From a virus, in the IMG/VR virus record IMGVR_UViG_3300044630_000786, positions 1-52,445 of that record: 52,445 nucleotides of DNA; one strand, 5' to 3'. Under the pieces are notes generated by a model. It had not been told where the DNA came from and ran no database searches. It saw nothing but the letters and a program-made list of their open reading frames with translations. This document shows, one piece after another, positions 45,052 through 52,445 of this stretch. Both the position numbers and the translations under genes were made by a program. Numbering within the stretch: position 1 is the stretch's first letter; the number at the start of each line of letters is the position of its first letter.

Positions 45052-45080
45052 ATTATACAGGAATATTGAATTATTGTAAA
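45052..45080 (-). promoter_or_regulatory. sigma70 promoter TTTACA-N17-TATAAT
   Basis: -35 TTTACA at 45075-45080, -10 TATAAT at 45052-45057, 17-nt spacer; nearly identical to the promoter at 35701-35729. Confidence 0.85.
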
Positions 45081-45096
45081 GCGATATTTTGCAATC

Positions 45097-45113
45097 CCCT
45101 ACACTTTGTAGGG
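45097..45113 (-). terminator. CCCTAC-type hairpin
   Basis: 7-bp stem CCCTACA/TGTAGGG, 3-nt loop, 12 nt below the aminotransferase stop and 16 nt above the promoter -35. Confidence 0.6.
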
Positions 45114-45124
45114 TTATTTTGGGT

Positions 45125-46282
45125 CTAAAATAGGCTCTGGAGACGTGTTTTTAGCTCTCCAAAGTACTCTGAATCGGCGATCAGGGGCGATATTACCTTG
45201 ACGCAGTTGACTCCTGGGATGGTCGCTGCCATACCCTTCTCGGACAATTCAGCGAGGGTTATGAACCTTGGAGTATCAAAGCAAGCGAATAGACCATCAC
45301 CACGATATCCTAAGCCAAGTGAGTCTGCGATACCTTTCAACTCTGCTTGAATCGTTGGAGCACGAGATAGAAGGGTTTCAATTTTCTTTGTAGATGCGAG
45401 GGCTGCAGCGACTCCCTGCATGTTTGGTGCCCAAGTATGTCCGTGATCCCAAGACCTACGTGAAAGCATGTCGCTCACTCGCTTATTACAAACAGCAGCA
45501 CCTAGTGGTGAGTAGCCACCTGTCAATGCTTTACCCAACGCTGAGATGTCTGGTTGAACACCATATGCTTGGTAGCCAAACATAGTTCCCATCTTACCCC
45601 AACAAAGAGCAACGTCGTCAACAATCATTAGAACACCAAACTCATCACAAAGATTTCTAATAGTCTGCCACCAGTTTTGACTGTAAGGTGAAATGTCGCT
45701 TACCCATGGCATAGTTTCCATGATGATACAACCAATGTCAGGATTGGTTTCTAGTGTTTGTCTTACATTGCGTAGAGCCAAACCTTCAACATCATCTCTG
45801 TCTGCTAAGTTGCGCCACATTGGAGCACTGACAATCCTAGCACGATTTAGATAACCATACTCACCACGTAGATGCTTTGCGAGCATAGTTGTGCCGTGGT
45901 ATCCTGGAGCAAAACAAAGAATTTTATTCTTTTGAGGATAGCCACTATATTCCCAGTAAGAATCATTCATAGCAATTGCTGCCTCAACAGCATCACTACC
46001 ACTGACTGCCCAAGCAACAGATTCCCAGTTACCTTTCTCGCAAATATATTTTACGAGTTGTTCATTCTGTTCGCTAGTCTCTCCACTATTTCCACGCAAG
46101 AAATGAACGGATTGCTCACGCATCGCATTAAGCACATCACCATCATTATAACCAAGAACATAAGCTGCGTTACCACACTGAATATCAAGATGCTTTTCAT
46201 TCTCATAGTGTACCCAATATCGTGTTGTCCTAATAACTTGCTTACTTCTCTCGCTCATTGACCACTGTTTTAATTCGCTCAT
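45125..46282 (-). CDS. class III PLP-dependent aminotransferase
   Basis: 385 aa. PLP lysine Lys251 in ALGKALTGGYSPLGA, with the Asp motif at 222-223 (IVDDVALCWGKMG, diverged from the usual DEVQTGFGR), and VSGSDAVEAAI near the N-terminus. Related enzymes transaminate omega-amino acids, amines or sugars; substrate unknown. Coupled to an SDR gene (4-nt overlap). A perfect sigma70 promoter lies 142 nt upstream inside the SDR gene. Confidence 0.88.
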   Translation of the reverse strand: MSELKQWSMSERSKQVIRTTRYWVHYENEKHLDIQCGNAAYVLGYNDGDVLNAMREQSVHFLRGNSGETSEQNEQLVKYICEKGNWESVAWAVSGSDAVEAAIAMNDSYWEYSGYPQKNKILCFAPGYHGTTMLAKHLRGEYGYLNRARIVSAPMWRNLADRDDVEGLALRNVRQTLETNPDIGCIIMETMPWVSDISPYSQNWWQTIRNLCDEFGVLMIVDDVALCWGKMGTMFGYQAYGVQPDISALGKALTGGYSPLGAAVCNKRVSDMLSRRSWDHGHTWAPNMQGVAAALASTKKIETLLSRAPTIQAELKGIADSLGLGYRGDGLFACFDTPRFITLAELSEKGMAATIPGVNCVKVISPLIADSEYFGELKTRLQSLF

Positions 46283-46809
46283 CTTATCACTATATCAATT
46301 ACTTGATACTTCTCCTTATTTGCTACATGGAAATAAATTAGTTCCGCAAGTTCATTGGGATTAATCTTGAACCCTTCGATTTGACTTGCAAGTTGTGTAT
46401 CTACCCACGAAGGTCTAACATTCATTATATAAGGAAACCTGCTTATTGTCAAGTCTTTACAAAGATTGTCTAACATTCGTTTGTGTTGGAAGTATCCCGC
46501 AAATTCTGCAGGGTGGTTGTTTTCGTTGTAGAGATAGGTGACTGCGCTTGACAGATTAACAATAACCTTGTTCTTGCCAAGCCACAAGTCGTGGACTTTA
46601 TTTAAAAGATATACTTGATTTGGTAAAGCATTGTTGATGAATACATCAGAAGATTGACACTCGAGCAATAGTTCTTCTACTACTCGAGTGTCAGTTACGT
46701 CTTTACCGTTTTGAATATCATAGCCAACACATTGCGAACCGTTGTTGTTAAATGTTTCAAAAATCGCTTTACCAATACCAGATACATGCCCAGTTATAAC
46801 AACTTTCAT
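46279..46809 (-). CDS. short-chain dehydrogenase/reductase
   Basis: 176 aa from ATG 46809 (GAGGTGATA before it). GHVSGIGKAIF gives the GxxxGxG cofactor motif, then FINNA, VNLSSAVTYL (Ser) and YFQHKRM (YxxxK). All catalytic parts are present, though it is shorter than usual SDRs (about 250 aa). Uses NAD(P)H on an unknown carbonyl or sugar substrate. Pairs with the aminotransferase. Confidence 0.82.
   Translation of the reverse strand: MKVVITGHVSGIGKAIFETFNNNGSQCVGYDIQNGKDVTDTRVVEELLLECQSSDVFINNALPNQVYLLNKVHDLWLGKNKVIVNLSSAVTYLYNENNHPAEFAGYFQHKRMLDNLCKDLTISRFPYIMNVRPSWVDTQLASQIEGFKINPNELAELIYFHVANKEKYQVIDIVIR
46424..46452 (-). promoter_or_regulatory. intragenic consensus sigma70 promoter TTGACA-N17-TATAAT
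   Basis: -35 TTGACA at 46447-46452, -10 TATAAT at 46424-46429, 17-nt spacer, all 12 consensus bases, inside the SDR gene; would fire the aminotransferase gene. Confidence 0.6.
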
Positions 46810-46896
46810 TATCACCTCATTTTGACGTCATTCCAATTATTTTATAGGGAGCGAACCATGCTTCAAGAAACAGGTACACCCACAAATCGATTATCA

Positions 46897-46904
46897 TATT
46901 TATT
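46897..46904 (-). promoter_or_regulatory. late promoter AATAAATA
   Basis: 88 nt above the SDR ATG, at the 3' end of the holin-like gene. Confidence 0.45.
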
Positions 46905-47202
46905 CTGATTTGTCAGAATCCATTGCTGCGGTCTTTTCTTTAGTGCGACCATACGCAGCGATACCTAGAACAGCACCCATAGCGATATGGAAGAATCCTG
47001 CACCTTGTAAAGAGATTGGTGCCCATTGCATTTTAACTTCGCCACCACCAATTACCTGAACAAGAGACCATAGAATTGGCGCTACGATAAAGTCGAAAAT
47101 ACATACTGCCATGTATGTCCAACCCATCGCAGGACGCCACTTCTTAGTCATCCAATCTTCTTGCTTGCCATTCACAGCAACATCTGTAGAAACTTCTGGC
47201 AT
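46900..47202 (-). CDS. putative 3-TM holin
   Basis: 100 aa. KKWRPAMGWTYMAVCIFDFI then a second and third hydrophobic segment (APISLQGAGFFHIAMGAVLG, IAAYG), charged C-terminal tail. The RPxMGW start and WxPxxLxGAGxxxxxGA pattern fit the three-TM holin family (GTA_holin_3TM type). It would form membrane lesions to release the GH19 endolysin encoded at 4636-5478. Confidence 0.7.
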   Translation of the reverse strand: MPEVSTDVAVNGKQEDWMTKKWRPAMGWTYMAVCIFDFIVAPILWSLVQVIGGGEVKMQWAPISLQGAGFFHIAMGAVLGIAAYGRTKEKTAAMDSDKSE

Positions 47203-47247
47203 TTTAAACTCCTTGTATTAATAGTTATATGGAGGAAATGGATATAC

Positions 47248-47811
47248 TTAGAAGAACAGGAAAACACCCTGCGCTGAAAGTATTAAACCAATACCTGCTA
47301 CTGCAAAACTAGCCCAGAACATTGACATACTTACAGCAAGAATACTTGCTGACAATACAACAATCGCTAATTGATATGCTGTACTTGCATAACCAATCCA
47401 TGGACTACCTTTTTTGGCTTCATCACGTAGACGTTCCATTTCACGTGCTTTTGCCATAATTTCTTTTTTGTCATCTTCCATACGCTTCTGTTCAGAAGCA
47501 AATTCTTTTTTCAACGCAGGGTCGCTAGTTGTCTTAGAAGCAATCTCATAACTTACACCACGACCATTCTTTGCTTGGTAATATGACCATGCGTTGTTTG
47601 CTCCTAGTGTATTGTTTAAAATTGTACTAGACAATTTACCACCATACCAACTGTTGACTGCTAAGAATAAAGCAAAGACAGAAATAACCATACCTGCTTT
47701 GTCTTTAATCTTCGCTTCCCTTTCGCTACGTGAGCCAGCTGGTGGCTTTGGTGCGTCAGGATCTTTTGGTTCCTTGTTGATTAACTTTAGAATTGAGTCA
47801 TGAAGTGCCAT
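47248..47811 (-). CDS. DUF4337-like membrane protein (187 aa)
   Basis: TM segment at about 40-56, a NNAWSYYQAKNGR motif, a long charged helix (KKEFASEQKRMEDDKKEIMA), then two TM segments at the C-terminus. The layout matches DUF4337 membrane proteins, function unknown. Late promoter AATAAATA at 47843-47850. Could take part in lysis. Confidence 0.65.
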   Translation of the reverse strand: MALHDSILKLINKEPKDPDAPKPPAGSRSEREAKIKDKAGMVISVFALFLAVNSWYGGKLSSTILNNTLGANNAWSYYQAKNGRGVSYEIASKTTSDPALKKEFASEQKRMEDDKKEIMAKAREMERLRDEAKKGSPWIGYASTAYQLAIVVLSASILAVSMSMFWASFAVAGIGLILSAQGVFLFF

Positions 47812-47842
47812 CTCTTTTTCCTTATAGAATAATAACTTACCT

Positions 47843-47850
47843 TATTTATT
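47843..47850 (-). promoter_or_regulatory. late promoter AATAAATA
   Basis: 32 nt above the DUF4337-like ATG, at the end of the upstream gene; good late-promoter spacing. Confidence 0.55.
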
Positions 47851-48325
47851 TTCCTGCAAGAGGATTATCCAATGCTTTTTGAATTTTCGAATCAATTTCT
47901 TTTCTTAAATTGCGAACATCTTGCTCAGTTTCACGTTGAGATGTTTTACTGCTTCTCTCAACTTGTTCAACAACACCCTCTAAACGACGAATGTCATTCT
48001 TTAGGTCGTTCTTAATATCACGTGTATAATCGGTTGTCTTTTGACTATTCTCTTCGATAACTGCTAGACGTTTGTCGAATGCAGATAAGTCTGGTGCTAC
48101 GTATTTTGCGATTCTTTCTTTCATGCTTTGATAGTCTTTGTAGACTTCAAATGCACCATAAAGACCACCAAGAATTGATGATACTAACGTAAATGCTACC
48201 ATCAATTTAGCTGGTGTAAACTCATACCCACCAATACTAATTACTGTATCTTTGCTTGCATACTTTTTAACTGCTGCCTCTGCCTCATCTATCTTAGCAT
48301 TGACGTCTTTGATTTCTTCTGCCAT
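47846..48325 (-). CDS. membrane-anchored coiled-coil protein, copy A (159 aa)
   Basis: N-terminal helix, one TM segment (KLMVAFTLVSSILGGLYGAF), then about 90 residues of coiled coil (LKNDIRRLEGVVEQVERSSK). Clearly homologous to the gene just upstream (identical KKYASKDTVISIGGYEFTPA block). Possibly a structural or envelope protein; function unknown. Confidence 0.7.
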   Translation of the reverse strand: MAEEIKDVNAKIDEAEAAVKKYASKDTVISIGGYEFTPAKLMVAFTLVSSILGGLYGAFEVYKDYQSMKERIAKYVAPDLSAFDKRLAVIEENSQKTTDYTRDIKNDLKNDIRRLEGVVEQVERSSKTSQRETEQDVRNLRKEIDSKIQKALDNPLAGK

Positions 48326-48345
48326 CTATTACTCTACTTTCTCCG

Positions 48346-48963
48346 TTAATTATTTAATGGATTGTCTAGTGCCTTTTTAATTTTAATGTCAACCTCACTA
48401 CGTAAGGCACGAATTTCTTGTTGTACTTCTTTTTGGTTTCTAGCCATCTCTTGTTGAGATCTTGTAATTTCTTGGTTTACTTCTTTTACTGATTGGTCTG
48501 AGTAGCGACGAACTTCTTTTAGTGTTGCATCGTTCTCACGCTTAATTTCTTTAACAGACAAATCGGTTTCACGCTGAGCAGCTTTACTGCTTCGCTCAAC
48601 ATTTTCTACAACACCTTCTAATCTGCGCACATCATCTTTTAGATCTGTCTTGATTGATGATGTGTATTCAACCATTTTATTAGTGTTGGCATCCAAGACT
48701 TCCATCTTCTTATAGATTTCGGTTAAGTCTGGTGTAACATATTTCGCAATCTTGTCCTTCATATTCATGTAGTCTTTGTAAACTTCGAATGCACCATAAA
48801 GACCACCTAGTAAAGAAGATACGATAGTAGCTGCTACCATCAACTTTGCTGGAGTAAACTCGTACCCACCAATGCTGATAACAGTGTCTTTACTAGCATA
48901 CTTTTTAACATTAGCGTCAAGATTATCGATTGCTTTGTTGACGTCTTTGATTTCTTCTGACAT
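48346..48963 (-). CDS. membrane-anchored coiled-coil protein, copy B (205 aa)
   Basis: Same architecture as copy A: KLMVAATIVSSLLGGLYGAF anchor then coiled coil, with about 45 extra residues of charged heptads (YSDQSVKEVNQEITRSQQEM). Both end in a KALDNPL motif. A tandem duplication in which the coil length has changed. Confidence 0.7.
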   Translation of the reverse strand: MSEEIKDVNKAIDNLDANVKKYASKDTVISIGGYEFTPAKLMVAATIVSSLLGGLYGAFEVYKDYMNMKDKIAKYVTPDLTEIYKKMEVLDANTNKMVEYTSSIKTDLKDDVRRLEGVVENVERSSKAAQRETDLSVKEIKRENDATLKEVRRYSDQSVKEVNQEITRSQQEMARNQKEVQQEIRALRSEVDIKIKKALDNPLNN

Positions 48964-48974
48964 TTTACTACCTC

Positions 48975-51209
48975 TTATTTTGTGAGATTAAATTGACTTT
49001 CTACCATTTGATTATGTGTTTTATCAGTAGCACCAAATAATCCTCTGCCAGCATTTCTATTATCTACATTGACACCACCATAAATGGTGACAGGTTTGTA
49101 GAACGTATTGTCTATCATTCTAAAATGCGAGTATGTATCAAACCCTGGAGTAAATCCCATTGCTTGTATCACAACATTCTGTATTTGCTTCTGCGATTCC
49201 ATATCAGCGACCTTACCCATTTCGTTAGCAAGGTCTTTACCTTTAGCAACAGCTTCTGCTTTTGCTGCTGCTTCTCTTCTTGCTTGTAATTCTTGTCTAG
49301 CAGTTGGTGCTGGTCTTGCGCCTTCAGTATCTTTACCTTGCGCTTGTTGTGTTCCACCTGCAGGTTTATCACCACCCTCTGCTTTTCTTTCACCACCTTC
49401 TCGATTATCGCCACCACCTTTAGCAGCAGGTGGAGGTGGAGCAGCAGGTGGAGGTGGAGCTTGCACTAACTGAACTGGAGCAGATGGTGCAGCAGATGAA
49501 TTAGTAGTTGGTGCTGGCGCAGCAATAACTTTATCTACGTTAGTATCACCAGTTTTAGATACACTTGCTGAAACTGTACCATCTGAACTTATAGATGTTG
49601 ATGCAGTTGTAGTAGATTCTTTTGGTGCGTTCTGAGCGATAACACCAGCAGTTGCTACAGTAGAAGCAATTCCTTGTTTTTCAAGTACCATTTTCTTAGC
49701 GTATGCTTCAGAATAATTTGGACAAGTTCTATCATACAAACCATTTAAAGAACATTGTTGTGAAAAATATGCCTGAGCATATCCAGAACATGAAGTTGAA
49801 TATAGAGCATTTAAAGAACATTGCTGATTAAAATATGCTTGTTGATAACCATCGCAAGTTGTAGAATAGAGTGGGTTTGCTGAGCACTGTTGTTGTAAAT
49901 ACGCAGCAGCATATCCAGGGCATGCCTGACTGTATAACTGATTTGCGTTACATTGTTGTGTAAAGTATGCTTGCTCATATCCTGGACATGAAGGACTATA
50001 CAAAGGATTTGCTGAGCATTGTTGTGTTAGATATGCTGCTGCGTATCCTGGACATTGTGTATCATATAATGGGTTTGCTGTACACTGTTGAGTCAAATAA
50101 GCTGCTGCGTATCCAGAACAAGATGTAGATGACAATGGATCTGTCAAACATGGATCTGCTGTATATAATGCTCTACTATACATATTTGTGATACTAGCAT
50201 TGCCACTAGTCCATGGTGACATAGCGAAACCACCTAAAGTAGACAACAGTCTAGAAGAACTAAACCTAAATTGTCTATTAAATGTTCCTGACATACCATA
50301 ATCGCCACCATTGTGTGTATGAGATGTACTTTCTAACACAGCTCCAGTATTAGATGTAATTGCAACACCAACTCCCGCATCTGAATAGTTCCAACCTGAC
50401 AAACAAAAACCAAATAGATCCCATATAGCACATTGTCTTCCAGCTACGCTGTAGTTATATCCATAATTAAACCCATGGATTGTTGCGCCTGAACCTGCAA
50501 AAGACAACGCTTGATTAATCGCATATGCTTGTGATCCAGTCATACCAGAAAACAAGTTATCGCTAATCGACACAGTATTATAGTTTGGGCATGATGGACT
50601 GTAAGCAGGATTAGACATACAAGGATCAGTTGTATAGTTAAGTGTTAGAGATGGCTCTCTAACTTGCGGTCCATAGTATCCTGCCCAGAATCTACTATCT
50701 TTACCAGTGAATGATAATTGTATTGCGTCTGTCGCCAGCAAACTATGTTCACTAGCAAAGTTTTGTGTTCCAGTTTTTAATTCAAATCCATTTGTTACAG
50801 CATTATAATTATACGTATAAGTTTCAAGAGGACTTGTACCTCTCATCAATTGAACTTGTCCACTCAATGTTCCTGATTGTTCACCAGAGTTATTGATTTT
50901 CCAAGAGTAGTTATATCCTTGGATTTTGATACCAGAGTTTGATAGATCTAATGCTTGTTGAATAGCAAATGCTTCAGCGTTTATTCTTTGTGTTGCAGTA
51001 GAAGTTGTATATCCAAAAATAAGCGTATCTGTTGTAGAATTATATGCTGGTCCATTACCCCCACCACTAAACCCACCATTCTGACCTGGAACTGACCCAA
51101 CCCAAGAATTAACTGATGGTGTTAGAATGTTATTAGAGATAATTGATTGTGCATGTGCTACTGAATAACTCAGTATTAACCCAAGCCAAACTATCCACAA
51201 CTTTTTCAA
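48975..51209 (-). CDS. large exported protein with Cys-rich 22-residue repeats
   Basis: 744 aa. Signal peptide MKKLWIVWLGLILSYSVAHA. Residues about 30-345 are beta-rich and hold paired Gly/Ser segments (DNLFSGMTGSQAYAINQAL). Residues about 350-500 hold six to seven tandem repeats of about 22 residues with two Cys each (C.aNplYs..CpGY..AYf.QQ). Then a Pro/Ala and Gly/Lys-rich linker (APPPPAAPPPPAAKGGG), a charged helix and a C-terminal domain ending NQMVESQFNLTK. Likely secreted or on the virion surface; no function known. Confidence 0.75.
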   Translation of the reverse strand: MKKLWIVWLGLILSYSVAHAQSIISNNILTPSVNSWVGSVPGQNGGFSGGGNGPAYNSTTDTLIFGYTTSTATQRINAEAFAIQQALDLSNSGIKIQGYNYSWKINNSGEQSGTLSGQVQLMRGTSPLETYTYNYNAVTNGFELKTGTQNFASEHSLLATDAIQLSFTGKDSRFWAGYYGPQVREPSLTLNYTTDPCMSNPAYSPSCPNYNTVSISDNLFSGMTGSQAYAINQALSFAGSGATIHGFNYGYNYSVAGRQCAIWDLFGFCLSGWNYSDAGVGVAITSNTGAVLESTSHTHNGGDYGMSGTFNRQFRFSSSRLLSTLGGFAMSPWTSGNASITNMYSRALYTADPCLTDPLSSTSCSGYAAAYLTQQCTANPLYDTQCPGYAAAYLTQQCSANPLYSPSCPGYEQAYFTQQCNANQLYSQACPGYAAAYLQQQCSANPLYSTTCDGYQQAYFNQQCSLNALYSTSCSGYAQAYFSQQCSLNGLYDRTCPNYSEAYAKKMVLEKQGIASTVATAGVIAQNAPKESTTTASTSISSDGTVSASVSKTGDTNVDKVIAAPAPTTNSSAAPSAPVQLVQAPPPPAAPPPPAAKGGGDNREGGERKAEGGDKPAGGTQQAQGKDTEGARPAPTARQELQARREAAAKAEAVAKGKDLANEMGKVADMESQKQIQNVVIQAMGFTPGFDTYSHFRMIDNTFYKPVTIYGGVNVDNRNAGRGLFGATDKTHNQMVESQFNLTK

Positions 51210-51211
51210 TT

Positions 51212-51700
51212 TTAATCCTTACTTTTGACTTTTTGTGGAGCACGACGTTCTCTTTCTGGAAGTAGTTTATCTTCTTCCCAGATAACTTTCGCTGCTTCAC
51301 CGATCTTTCCGTCTACTGGACAAGGTGTTCCTGCATTCATCATAGCAGTAAATACACGTTCGTCCTGACATAGTGTAGCAACTGCTGCTACTTTCATTCC
51401 CATGTCAAATAAGGTTTTAGATAGTTTAAGTCTTTCACAATTTTTGTCTACGAATGTAGAGCCAATTGCGATACCCAAGATTTGGGTTTGGGCTGCGCCA
51501 GATACACCGACAGCACAAAGATCGTTATTGATACTTGTGATTGCTGGCGCCACTGCTGTTGGTGGTGGCGATTTGATGGTTGTTGTTGATTCTGATGTCG
51601 TACTGCTTCTAGATGTCGAGTCGGTTACGATGGGATCTGCTGCCACCGCAAGAGATATATCCATGACCAAAAGAAGCAGGATCGCTGCTTTTTTAATCAT
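51212..51700 (-). CDS. exported phage protein with four conserved Cys (162 aa)
   Basis: Signal peptide MIKKAAILLLLVMDISLAVA, a Ser/Thr linker, then NDLCAVGVSGAAQTQILGIA, KNCERLKLSKTLFDMGMKVA and TLCQDERVF, GTPCPVDG. The Cys blocks resemble small exported proteins of aquatic T4-like phages, located in the late region near structural genes. Late promoter at 51742-51749. Confidence 0.7.
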   Translation of the reverse strand: MIKKAAILLLLVMDISLAVAADPIVTDSTSRSSTTSESTTTIKSPPPTAVAPAITSINNDLCAVGVSGAAQTQILGIAIGSTFVDKNCERLKLSKTLFDMGMKVAAVATLCQDERVFTAMMNAGTPCPVDGKIGEAAKVIWEEDKLLPERERRAPQKVKSKD

Positions 51701-51740
51701 TTTACTTCCTTTGTTTTGTTTTTATAGTTTTATTGCAACA

Positions 51741-52445
51741 CTATTTATATTTGTCAGGTCTGCCATTTGTTGGCTTTGATAAAACTTCCTGAATATCAGA
51801 GTTAATAGTAAACTCGGTTTCCTTTGCGGAAAATGGCGACTCCTGTTGCAACTCTATCGTTGGAGTCGGTTCGATAGGTTGGATTGGTTGTTGTTTAATT
51901 TCTTCAACTACCGCAAGAAAATCTTCAGTTTTCTTAGGAACAGGAACATCAGCACGTTTATATAACTCTGGTTCCCAGTCCTCAGGTTTTACCTCTGGCT
52001 CTTCTTGCTTTACTGGTTCTGGTTTATACACCATAGGACCAACTGAATCAACCCCTGGAACTTTCCATACCCATGGTTTCTTCAGATAAGCATATTTATC
52101 AATTTCAGGTTCTACCTTAACATCTTCTTTAACTTTTTCAGGTAGGGGTTCACCTTTATCTAATGCTCTAGCAACTTCTTTCCCACGATCAAAAAATGAT
52201 TTAATTCCTGGATCATCGAACGGATCTTTTTTCTTCTGTTCTCTATTCCAAGCCATAAGCAATAACACTGCTAATGGATCGAAGACTAGCACAATCATGA
52301 TGATAACTATACGGACAGCACTTTCAAGTAAGTTGTCGTCTAGTGTATCACCATAAAGTAGTGCTGCAATATATTTTATCGGACCGACTTCGGCTTCGAC
52401 TTTACGGACTTCGCTGGCGATTGGCGCACGCTCTTGGTTGAGTTT
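51741..52445 (-). CDS. phage membrane protein, C-terminal part (gene enters the window)
   Basis: The frame is open from 51741 through the window edge (234 codons seen); the ATG at 52298 is internal to it. The in-window part starts KLNQERAPIASEVRKVEAEV, then a TM segment (AVRIVIIMIVLVFDPLAVLL) and a Pro/Glu-rich hydrophilic tail. The VGPIKYIA...DPLAVLLLMA block resembles large late proteins of T4-like aquatic phages. Function unknown; N-terminus outside the window. Confidence 0.7.
   Translation of the reverse strand, partial: KLNQERAPIASEVRKVEAEVGPIKYIAALLYGDTLDDNLLESAVRIVIIMIVLVFDPLAVLLLMAWNREQKKKDPFDDPGIKSFFDRGKEVARALDKGEPLPEKVKEDVKVEPEIDKYAYLKKPWVWKVPGVDSVGPMVYKPEPVKQEEPEVKPEDWEPELYKRADVPVPKKTEDFLAVVEEIKQQPIQPIEPTPTIELQQESPFSAKETEFTINSDIQEVLSKPTNGRPDKYK
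51742..51749 (-). promoter_or_regulatory. T4-type late promoter TATAAATA
   Basis: Exact consensus 42 nt above the ATG at 51700, overlapping the stop of the upstream gene. Confidence 0.6.

Noticed and set aside
1-52445. Integrase, attachment sites or lysogeny genes
   Set aside because: None seen; the window fits a lytic T4-like phage.

Overview
This window is a contiguous piece of a large, AT-rich, lytic tailed-phage genome of the T4-like type. Every credible gene, about 99 protein genes plus all RNA genes, lies on the minus strand, so transcription runs from high to low coordinates. The T4-like assignment rests on T4-type late promoters (TATAAATA/AATAAATA), a T4-type ATP-dependent DNA ligase, an RNase H/FEN-type 5' exonuclease, a DsbA-like protein, PhoH, MazG-type enzymes, dCMP deaminase and several small proteins typical of aquatic T4-like phages. 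The host is probably an aquatic proteobacterium: the tmRNA tag (ANDELFAIAA) resembles beta/gamma-proteobacterial tags, and the early promoters are near-perfect sigma70 boxes (TTTACA/TTTACT-N17-TATAAT). This host inference is tentative.

Layout from high to low coordinates. 45-52.4 kb: late-type genes (exported proteins, one with Cys-rich repeats, coiled-coil membrane proteins, a probable 3-TM holin), then an SDR/PLP-aminotransferase pair. 35-45 kb: nucleic-acid metabolism (gp88-like, MazG, DNA ligase, DsbA-like, RNase H) among many small conserved phage proteins. 31.6-35 kb: exported proteins and lipoproteins, dCMP deaminase and a fatty-acid desaturase. 26.7-31.6 kb: an RNA-rich locus with 27 tRNA genes that together cover all 20 amino acids, GroES, ribosomal protein bS21, an HNH endonuclease and three large structured noncoding RNA segments. 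22.6-26.7 kb: five tandem paralogous putative Fe(II)-dependent oxygenases followed by a FabF-like ketosynthase. 16-22.6 kb: two AAA+ ATPases and many small proteins. 12.3-16 kb: S-adenosylmethionine decarboxylase, a small Cys protein, an amidinotransferase and three tandem aspartyl-hydroxylase-like genes. 1-12 kb: phosphatases, nucleotide enzymes, PhoH, endolysin, a RecB-like nuclease, AhpC/AhpD, a circularly permuted tmRNA, a B12-binding-type radical SAM protein and a SleB-like cell-wall hydrolase.

Two themes stand out. The first is a translation-support package: a tRNA set for every amino acid, bS21, GroES and a two-piece tmRNA. Its tRNA operons start with sigma70 promoters and rRNA-style boxA elements, one is preceded by an attenuator-like RNA, and large structured RNAs are inserted cleanly between tRNAs. 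The second is a small-molecule package of eight oxygenase paralogues in two arrays, an amidinotransferase, SpeD, a ketosynthase, an aminotransferase, an SDR and a desaturase; its product cannot be read from the sequence. Operon junctions repeatedly carry the same module, a CCCTAC...GTAGGG hairpin 13-17 nt ahead of a sigma70 promoter.
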